Shown here piece after piece: positions 1 to 4,209 of a stretch of 5,563 nt of DNA. The notes under the pieces are model-generated. The model had not been told where the DNA came from. It was given only the letters and a program-made list of their open reading frames with translations, and made no database searches. The stretch comes from Gammaproteobacteria bacterium (GTDB lineage Bacteria; Pseudomonadota; Gammaproteobacteria; Pseudomonadales; UBA3067), in NCBI GenBank assembly GCA_002402085.1, contig NVVB01000039.1:1-5563 (forward strand), read 5' to 3'. Numbering within the stretch: position 1 is the stretch's first letter; the number at the start of each line of letters is the position of its first letter. The position numbers were made by a program, and so were the translations under genes.

Positions 1-295
1 AGTTTTTTTCGATTTGGTCAAACACCAGATCAACCCACTGTAAACGGCTATAAAGCGCATCATCTACATTTAGCGGGTAATGGTCATCGCTAAACAGGGT
101 TTCTAATACGCTTTTACGGGAATCCAGCGAGCAGGTCGACAGCGTTGATAGTAGCGCCTCAGGATTAAAGTGTTGATTGCCTGCGGGGCTCTGAGTGTGC
201 TCTTGGCGCTCGGCCGTTCTGGCGGCGATTAACTGCGCCACAACACGCCGTGCTGCTTGTTCTGTACTTACATCCATGGGGGTTGCGCCGCCCAT
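1..295 (-). CDS. Unrecognised protein, N-terminal 98 residues, cut by the left edge
   Basis: This minus-strand reading frame is open from a TGA at 362-364 to the window edge. The first ATG is at 295, giving a protein starting MGGATPMDVSTEQAAR; a second in-frame ATG at 277 would start MDVSTEQ. Neither has a strong ribosome binding site: a GGGAACGG stretch lies ahead of 295 and a GGGCGG stretch ahead of 277. The 98 visible residues are soluble and mostly helical in character: an Arg/Ala-rich helix (about residues 10-30), a Gln/Ser/Pro linker, then a segment with regular Leu spacing (about 40-98, ending LQWVDLVFDQIEKN). There is no signal peptide or membrane segment. The Leu-rich segment faintly recalls the middle of DUF1631 proteins, but this is an impression only. 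The gene lies beyond the pqq terminator and probably has its own promoter, so its place next to pqqE need not mean a PQQ role. That it is a real coding frame is likely; the function is unknown. Confidence 0.6.
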   Translation of the reverse strand, partial: MGGATPMDVSTEQAARRVVAQLIAARTAERQEHTQSPAGNQHFNPEALLSTLSTCSLDSRKSVLETLFSDDHYPLNVDDALYSRLQWVDLVFDQIEKN

Positions 296-325
296 AAACC
301 GTTCCCATTGACCACCGAAAATATC

Positions 326-351
326 AGTATAGCCCGAGACACATTCATCAA
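326..351 (-). promoter_or_regulatory. Possible promoter of the left-edge gene
   Basis: On the minus strand a TTGATG (346-351) and a TATACT (326-331) resemble sigma-70 -35 and -10 boxes. The -10 matches five of six consensus bases. The 14-nt spacer is shorter than the usual 16-18, so the -35 assignment is doubtful. Transcription would begin near 319, leaving about 24 nt before the ATG at 295. The position, downstream of the pqq terminator and just ahead of a gene, is what makes it plausible. Confidence 0.3.
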
Positions 352-407
352 CAGGAAGGCTTCAATGAATCAGAATGATCAGCGAGCGCAATCAAGGAAT
401 TTCGGAC

Positions 408-442
408 AAAAAAAAGGGCTTGCCCAATTTAAAGACAAGCCC
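408..442 (-). terminator. Rho-independent terminator of the pqq operon
   Basis: Reading on the minus strand, GGGCTTG (442 to 436) pairs perfectly with CAAGCCC (422 to 416) across a 13-nt loop, and the stem is followed at once by eight T residues (415 to 408). The seven-bp GC-rich stem and uninterrupted U-tract form a textbook intrinsic terminator. It lies about 180 nt past the pqqE stop codon and ahead of the left-edge gene, so it should end the pqqABCDE transcript and insulate the next gene. On the plus strand the stem has no T-tract after it, so it acts in one direction only. Confidence 0.87.
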
Positions 443-620
443 GATCAAAGTAGCAATCAAGATTTCACTAGCCATGAAACTAGTGCCATGAATTATACAA
501 GCACTTGCCCAACAACCGAGTGACTATTACGACAAAATAGTGTGACTTATTTACATGCCAATAATCCATAATGCCCGCTAAAGCCATTACATATTTCGCT
601 TAAAGGCATAGTCGCGCGAT
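443..620. other. pqqE 3' intergenic stretch with an isolated TATAAT box
   Basis: About 180 nt separate the pqqE stop from the terminator. No convincing gene is present: the longest minus-strand frame with an ATG (587 to 480, 35 codons) lacks a ribosome binding site and resembles nothing I know. The one notable element is a perfect TATAAT on the minus strand at 492-497, without a good -35 partner. It lies about 50 nt before the terminator stem. Otherwise this looks like a long 3' untranslated region. Confidence 0.4.
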
Positions 621-1763
621 TTACTTCAAAAACAGCTTACTATTCGCGCTATTTCGATAAATAAGGCCCTCTCCAAAGGGTTTGGCCTCACTCGCACTAA
701 TCGCCTCTTCCATCAAATGATGATGAGGGGATTTTTCACAAGCTGGATCAGCCTCCTCCGCATCTTGCGCAAGCAAATAAGCCTGGCAACGGCAGCCGCC
801 AAAATCTTTATCTTTCTCGGGGCAACTACGGCAGGTCTCTTTCATCCAATGATCACCGCGAAAATGATTGAACGCACTCGACTCGTACCAAATATCACTT
901 AGATTGTTGCCCACTACATTCGGGAAATCGATTCCTGGTAATTCACGCGCACTGTGGCATGGCAACGCAGTACCGTCCGGTGCGACCGTCAAAAATACTT
1001 TGCCCCATCCATGCATGCATGGCTTGGGTTTCTTTTCGTAATAATCAGGGATAATGTAGAAGATTTTCATTTTGCCCGCCAAGCTGTCTTGGTATTGCTT
1101 GGCAATTTTTTCAGCGCGCGTTAACTGCGCTCGACTCGGCAATAGGCGATCGCGGTTCAACAAAGCAAAGCCATAATATTGAGCCGTGGCCAACTCTAAG
1201 TAATCCGCATCGAGTTCTTCAGCAAACTGAATAATCTGCTCGATCTGGTCAATATTGCCCTTGTGGATGACCACATTCAGGACCATCGGCAGACCTGCTG
1301 CTTTAATGGCTTTGCACATTTTTATTTTGTGCTCAAAGCATTCAGTGCCGGCGATTAAATCATTGAGGGACGCGTCAGCGGCTTGAAAACTCACTTGAAT
1401 ATGGTCGATGCCTGAATCGAGAATTCGCCCCAGGCGGGCTTCACTAACCCCCACCATCGAGGTGATTAAGTTGGTATAAAAGCCCATCGCACGGGCTTCT
1501 TGTATCAGCTCTTCTAAATCCTTTCGTACTGCGGGCTCGCCACCGGAGAAACCTAGCTGTACCGTGCCAAGCTCACGCGCTTGCTTAAAGACATCCACCC
1601 ATTGCTCAGTGTTTAACTCGGCTTTATGACGGCTGAAATCCACTGGATTTGAACAGTAAGAACACTGAAGGGGACAACGGTAACTCAGCTCTGAAACCAA
1701 CCATAACGGCCTGCCACTGTCTGCTAAAGAGATTTTTGCATTGTCTTTATTCGAGCCAGCCAT
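621..1763 (-). CDS. pqqE: PqqE, radical SAM PqqA Glu-Tyr cyclase
   Basis: PqqE uses S-adenosylmethionine and a [4Fe-4S] cluster to form the carbon-carbon bond between Glu15 and Tyr19 of PqqA while PqqD presents the peptide; this is the first committed step of PQQ synthesis, in the cytoplasm. The 380-residue length is normal for the family. The radical SAM cluster motif is C30-x3-C34-x2-C37 (RCPLQCSYC), and the SAM-contacting GGEP motif is at 74-77 (FSGGEP). The C-terminal SPASM domain carries C249, C269, C311, C314, C324, C326 and C342 for the auxiliary iron-sulfur clusters. D320, in the KDKDFGGCRC segment, sits where family members have an aspartate cluster ligand. All expected cysteines are present, so the enzyme should be active. 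The start lies inside the end of pqqD (17-nt overlap) with AGGAA at 1774-1778, 10 nt upstream, which points to translational coupling. It is the last gene of the operon, ahead of the terminator at 408-442. Confidence 0.97.
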   Translation of the reverse strand: MAGSNKDNAKISLADSGRPLWLVSELSYRCPLQCSYCSNPVDFSRHKAELNTEQWVDVFKQARELGTVQLGFSGGEPAVRKDLEELIQEARAMGFYTNLITSMVGVSEARLGRILDSGIDHIQVSFQAADASLNDLIAGTECFEHKIKMCKAIKAAGLPMVLNVVIHKGNIDQIEQIIQFAEELDADYLELATAQYYGFALLNRDRLLPSRAQLTRAEKIAKQYQDSLAGKMKIFYIIPDYYEKKPKPCMHGWGKVFLTVAPDGTALPCHSARELPGIDFPNVVGNNLSDIWYESSAFNHFRGDHWMKETCRSCPEKDKDFGGCRCQAYLLAQDAEEADPACEKSPHHHLMEEAISASEAKPFGEGLIYRNSANSKLFLK

Positions 1764-2022
1764 TATCTATTGCTTCCTGTAAAAATTCTTTAACGTCTAC
1801 GGCAAGGCCCTCAGCATCGGGGAATTTTTCTTCTAGTACCGTAATTACCTCTGCAGCGGTATTTTTTCCATCACACAATAACAAAACTTCCGAGGCACTG
1901 AAGCTCAACTGAACCATGCCTTCTGGGTAAAGAAGCACATAGGAATCTTGGGCTTTTTCCCACTGCAAACGAAAACCACTATTAAGAACGTATGCATTCC
2001 GAAATTTTATTGCTGTATTCAT
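1747..2022 (-). CDS. pqqD: PqqD, PqqA-binding peptide chaperone (RRE)
   Basis: PqqD is the founding RiPP recognition element: it binds PqqA tightly and forms a ternary complex with PqqE, delivering the precursor for cross-linking. The 91-residue protein is full length for a stand-alone PqqD. Family signatures are the YVLLYPEGMVQLSFSASEVL block (about residues 28-47), LLCDG (48-52), and a C-terminal helix with DVKEFLQEAIDNGWLE (76-91) ending in the typical GW. The ATG is preceded by AGGAG (2028-2032) at 5 nt, a strong ribosome binding site. It follows pqqC by 20 nt and overlaps pqqE by 17 nt, so both partners of the PqqD-PqqE complex are made from a coupled pair. Some bacteria fuse pqqC to pqqD; here they are separate. 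Confidence 0.95.
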   Translation of the reverse strand: MNTAIKFRNAYVLNSGFRLQWEKAQDSYVLLYPEGMVQLSFSASEVLLLCDGKNTAAEVITVLEEKFPDAEGLAVDVKEFLQEAIDNGWLE

Positions 2023-2042
2023 AGTTTCTCCTGAGCACTAAC

Positions 2043-2798
2043 TCAATCACTGCCGGAGCCAGCTCCCTCAGTAGAGCATCTCTCGACGTTAAAATAAGGT
2101 GCCTGATCATGTACATAAGCCAACGACATGGCGTCCAACATGGTCCATAGAACGTCCAACTTAAATTGTAGAATATCCAAAGCACGCAGTTGAGACTCTG
2201 CACTTTGAAAATGGTTCAACGTCAACTCAAGGCCGTGCTCTACGTCCCTTCGAGCTTCTCCTAAGCGCGTTCGAAAATAATCATAGCCGCTTTTATCAAT
2301 CCAAGGATAATGCGCCGGCCAAGCCTCTAGACGCTTCTGATGAATGTTCGGCGCGAACATCTCCGTAAGCGACGAACAGGCCGCCTCTTGCCAACTGGCC
2401 TTACGCGCAAAGTTAACGTAGGCATCCACAGCAAAGCGAACACCCGGCAAAACATGCTCCAGCGATTGCACTTCCTCTCGAGTTAAGCCAACCGACTCAC
2501 CCAGACGTAGCCAGGCCTCAATACCGCCTTCAGAACCATCGTAGCCATCATGATCGAGGATACGTTGCACCCATTTTTTACGCACTTCTTGATCCGTGCA
2601 ATTGGCCAGTACATTGGCGTCTTTCACGGGAATCATAATCTGATAATAATAGCGATTAGCCACCCAGCCCTGAATTTGTTTTTGAGTGCACTGACCGCTG
2701 TTCATGGCGATATGGAAAGGATGGTGAATATGATAGTAAGCGCCTTTGCCTCGCAGCTTGGCTTCGAACTCATCTCGGCTATAGGGTTTCTTAAGCAC
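2043..2798 (-). CDS. pqqC: PqqC, PQQ synthase (final oxidase)
   Basis: PqqC is a cofactorless oxidase that closes the ring and carries out the eight-electron, O2-dependent oxidation of the last intermediate (AHQQ) to PQQ. The 251-residue, all-helical protein aligns by eye with Klebsiella PqqC with an offset of one residue. Active-site residues can be matched: H23, R49, Q53, H83, H153, Y174 and R178 (Klebsiella H24, R50, Q54, H84, H154, Y175, R179). Conserved blocks include [44 protein letters not shown] and [15 protein letters not shown]. The C-terminal tail after about residue 237 (ending EGAGSGSD) is variable and probably disordered. Translation starts at GTG (2798), chosen because AAGGGG (2805-2810) lies 6 nt upstream and no ATG occurs before the upstream in-frame stop at 2832-2834. 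It is preceded by an unusually long gap after pqqB that holds a possible internal promoter. Confidence 0.96.
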   Translation of the reverse strand: MLKKPYSRDEFEAKLRGKGAYYHIHHPFHIAMNSGQCTQKQIQGWVANRYYYQIMIPVKDANVLANCTDQEVRKKWVQRILDHDGYDGSEGGIEAWLRLGESVGLTREEVQSLEHVLPGVRFAVDAYVNFARKASWQEAACSSLTEMFAPNIHQKRLEAWPAHYPWIDKSGYDYFRTRLGEARRDVEHGLELTLNHFQSAESQLRALDILQFKLDVLWTMLDAMSLAYVHDQAPYFNVERCSTEGAGSGSD

Positions 2799-2822
2799 AA
2801 CAGACCCCTTAAGGAAGGTTAA

Positions 2823-2850
2823 ATTATAATTTTAATCAATGATTTATAAA
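2823..2850 (-). promoter_or_regulatory. Possible internal sigma-70 promoter for pqqCDE
   Basis: On the minus strand TTTATA (2845-2850, four of six matches to TTGACA) and a perfect TATAAT (2823-2828) are 16 nt apart. Transcription would start near 2816, giving a leader of about 18 nt that contains the intact pqqC ribosome binding site AAGGGG at 2805-2810. The surrounding AT-richness raises the chance of a fortuitous match. Good spacing and a fitting leader length make it credible as a second entry point into the operon. Confidence 0.45.
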
Positions 2851-2869
2851 GTATGCTTGTTTCAAGCAG

Positions 2870-2951
2870 GTAAGCGTCGGACTATTAATTTTTTGTACGC
2901 ACTCCCCTGCCAAGCAATCCCCTGCAGGGCTAGCGCGTCATGCCCGCTTAC
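2870..2951 (-). other. Structured pqqB-pqqC intercistronic region
   Basis: Several inverted repeats cluster just after pqqB. A seven-base pair of arms, GTAAGCG (2870-2876) and CGCTTAC (2945-2951), encloses the region and includes the pqqB stop codon. Inside, CCCTGC (2905-2910) pairs with GCAGGG (2924-2929), and the second arm is also part of a perfect 10-bp palindrome CCCTGCAGGG (2920-2929). TCCCCTGC is directly repeated at 2903-2910 and 2918-2925. On the transcribed minus strand the stem is followed by an A-rich rather than T-rich stretch, so this is not a standard terminator. Just outside, a small hairpin GCTTG-TTT-CAAGC lies at about 2855-2867. An mRNA-stabilising or processing role is inference. 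Confidence 0.4.
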
Positions 2952-3865
2952 AAGCTTACTTTCATACCGTCGTAGGCTACTTCAATATCCAACGAATCCA
3001 ACTCAGCACGTTCTGGAGACTCTTCGTTTAAGATAGGGTTTGAATTATTAATATGAATAAGCACTTTACGCTGCGTCTCAAACTCAGCCAACACCTCGAT
3101 CATGCCGTCTTTACCGGTCTGAGGTAAATGCCCCATATCGGCGGCCATTTTAGTGCCCAAACCAAACCGCTGCATTTCATCATTGGTCCAGAAAGTCCCG
3201 TCCACCATCAGGCAATCTGAATCCCGCATAATCGCTTTTAAACGGTCATCCACAGAATTAAGGCCCGGCGCATAAAATAACTTTCCGCCGCTTTCAATGT
3301 CTTCGATTTGCACCGCAATATTATCGCCACGATGCTGATCAAAACGATGCGGGGAATAAGGCGGCGCTTTACCGTCGACATCCCAAACCCGTAGTCGTAA
3401 ACCTGGAAGCTCAGGGATTTCGAAGGCCTCACCATCCACGCCTAAAGTGCGATGATTAATGCCGCCATTCCAACTTTTCAATAACTCAAAGATGGGAAAC
3501 CCTTCGGTTAAATCTTGATGTGCCATCTCAGTGCTATAAACCACATGGGGACAGCCTTCGCGCAACATGAGCAATCCGGTGGTGTGATCAAGCTGACTAT
3601 CGATGTACAAAATAGCGCGAATAGGGGTATCACGGACACCTCGGTCACGGGGCTGCATCTCAGGGTTTTGGCTAATTTGTTGTAACATGTCAGGGGAGGT
3701 ATTAAACAACAACCAATCCTCGCCATTACAACTGATAGCAATAGAAGATTGAGTGCGCGCGGTAAACTTACCTACGCCTTTACGATAACTAGAACAATTG
3801 GGACAATTGCAGTTCCACTGGGGGAATCCACCGCCAGCGCCAGATCCCAGTACAAGAATTTCCAT
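2948..3865 (-). CDS. pqqB: PqqB, metallo-beta-lactamase-fold PQQ biosynthesis protein
   Basis: PqqB is a cytoplasmic metallo-beta-lactamase-fold protein, proposed from work on family members to hydroxylate the tyrosine ring of the Glu-Tyr intermediate before PqqC acts; older literature proposed a PQQ carrier role. The 305-residue length is normal. The N-terminus has the LGSGAGGGFPQWNC block and a cysteine cluster C19-x-C21-x2-C24, which binds structural zinc in the family. The canonical HxHxDH metal motif is replaced by the family form S90-Q-L-D93-H94 followed by TTGLLMLR. Further signatures are NTSPDM (55-60), PYSPHR (169-174), DNIAVQI (181-187), VDGTFW (221-226), GHLPQTG (245-251) and the HINNSNPIL block starting at H271. 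The ATG at 3865 has only a weak upstream GAAG, so initiation may be modest. It follows pqqA by 82 nt containing a stem-loop, and precedes pqqC by an unusually long gap. Confidence 0.96.
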   Translation of the reverse strand: MEILVLGSGAGGGFPQWNCNCPNCSSYRKGVGKFTARTQSSIAISCNGEDWLLFNTSPDMLQQISQNPEMQPRDRGVRDTPIRAILYIDSQLDHTTGLLMLREGCPHVVYSTEMAHQDLTEGFPIFELLKSWNGGINHRTLGVDGEAFEIPELPGLRLRVWDVDGKAPPYSPHRFDQHRGDNIAVQIEDIESGGKLFYAPGLNSVDDRLKAIMRDSDCLMVDGTFWTNDEMQRFGLGTKMAADMGHLPQTGKDGMIEVLAEFETQRKVLIHINNSNPILNEESPERAELDSLDIEVAYDGMKVSL

Positions 3866-3916
3866 GACTTAACAGCACTTCAAATAAGAAAAGGGGAGAT
3901 AAAAAGGAGGGAAGTA

Positions 3917-3956
3917 TTGGCTCTCGTTACCAAGAGCCGTCGGAACGTTACCGGCT
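3917..3956 (-). promoter_or_regulatory. Attenuator-like stem-loop between pqqA and pqqB
   Basis: On the minus strand GGCTCT (3938 to 3933) pairs with AGAGCC (3924 to 3919), extendable by one T-G wobble to seven pairs with a six-base loop GGTAAC. Downstream is a pyrimidine-rich stretch with CCTCCTTTTT (3901-3910) rather than a T-tract directly at the stem, so termination should be partial. An alternative stem uses AGCCG in the last pqqA codons (3952-3956) and CGGCT (3935-3939), which overlaps the first arm, so the two cannot form together. Hairpins after pqqA that favour pqqA transcript over the downstream genes are known in other bacteria; the same role here is inferred. Confidence 0.5.
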
Positions 3957-4019
3957 GTAGCAATACATAGTTACTTCAAAGCCAAGTCGTAGTTCTTTAT
4001 AGGAAGGTTTAGTCCACAT
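3948..4019 (-). CDS. pqqA: PqqA, PQQ precursor peptide (23 residues)
   Basis: PqqA is the ribosomally made substrate whose Glu and Tyr side chains become the PQQ skeleton. The peptide begins [10 protein letters not shown] and ends [13 protein letters not shown], 23 residues, matching the family core W-x-K-P ... G-F-E-V-T-M-Y. Glu15 and Tyr19 have the required E-x3-Y spacing at the same positions as in Klebsiella PqqA. The ATG at 4019 is preceded by AGAAGGA (4028-4034), a strong ribosome binding site, fitting the need for much more PqqA than enzyme. Cys20 directly after the cross-linked Tyr, where I recall mostly hydrophobic residues, is a slight oddity. It is the first gene of the operon, with the divergent control region upstream and an attenuator-like hairpin overlapping its end. 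Because of its size it is easily missed by gene finders. Confidence 0.97.
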   Translation of the reverse strand: MWTKPSYKELRLGFEVTMYCYSR

Positions 4020-4027
4020 ATTCTCAG

Positions 4028-4034
4028 TCCTTCT
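4028..4034 (-). promoter_or_regulatory. Ribosome binding site of pqqA
   Basis: AGAAGGA on the minus strand, 8 nt before the pqqA ATG at 4019. It is clearly stronger than the site ahead of pqqB and supports this start for the very short gene. Confidence 0.85.
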
Positions 4035-4036
4035 AA

Positions 4037-4122
4037 TTGTTATAGATTCAATTCAAATTAAACGTATCATTCAGTTTTTATAATAGACCCAACTGTTAAG
4101 ATCTACCTTTTATATAGACCAA
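4037..4122 (-). repeat. Three imperfect direct repeats, TTGRRTCTATWA-like
   Basis: On the minus strand TTGGTCTATATAAAA (4108-4122) and TTGGGTCTATTATAAAA (4076-4092) are nearly identical apart from two single-base insertions. A weaker third copy, TTGAATCTATAACAA, lies at 4037-4051. The shared TCTA core recurs at 31 and 41 nt, close to three and four helical turns. All copies lie between the two divergent genes, so they are candidate regulator sites. AT-richness makes chance similarity possible, mainly for the third copy. Confidence 0.45.
4079..4084 (+). promoter_or_regulatory. Perfect TATAAT -10 box facing the S9 peptidase gene
   Basis: TATAAT on the plus strand at 4079-4084 is a perfect sigma-70 -10. 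The best upstream partner, TTAAAC at 4058-4063, is poor and only 15 nt away, so an activator may be needed. Transcription would start near 4091, giving a leader of about 120 nt before the ATG at 4210. It sits inside the middle copy of the direct repeat. Confidence 0.4.
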
Positions 4123-4209
4123 TGGCTGGCTTATTCCCATCCATCAAACTAAGAAATAACACGTTCTTGAACAGTACCACCATCCTTTCGGCTAAACAAT
4201 AGGGCCCCT

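Larger units (their letters stand above)
4020..4209. promoter_or_regulatory. Divergent control region between pqqA and the S9 peptidase gene
   Basis: These 190 AT-rich nucleotides must hold the promoters of both the pqq operon (minus) and the peptidase gene (plus). No pqqA promoter with both boxes in good register could be fixed. TATTAT on the minus strand (4080-4085) is a -10 candidate without a good -35. TATAAC (4039-4044) lies too close to the ribosome binding site to serve unless the leader is almost absent. An inverted repeat GTTC-TT-GAAC (4163-4172) and the repeats described separately are possible operators. No sigma-54 motif was seen. Confidence 0.6.

Noticed and set aside
257..523. 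88-codon plus-strand frame across the left intergenic region
   Set aside because: Its first part is antisense to the left-edge gene and it runs through the pqq terminator; low-complexity polar composition. Only the internal start at 365 has a ribosome binding site, and that is listed as a low-interest finding.
480..587. 35-codon minus-strand frame between pqqE and the terminator
   Set aside because: No ribosome binding site, no recognisable family, and random-looking composition; treated as untranslated 3' region.
1649..1912. 87-codon plus-strand frame opposite pqqE/pqqD
   Set aside because: Antisense shadow of two well-supported pqq genes with no ribosome binding site or family resemblance.
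2905..2929. Stem-loop after pqqB considered as a terminator
   Set aside because: On the transcribed strand the stem is followed by an A-rich stretch, not a T-tract, so it does not fit an intrinsic terminator.
4039..4044. TATAAC considered as the pqqA -10 box
   Set aside because: Transcription would begin inside the pqqA ribosome binding site (4028-4034), and no -35 fits at 16-18 nt.
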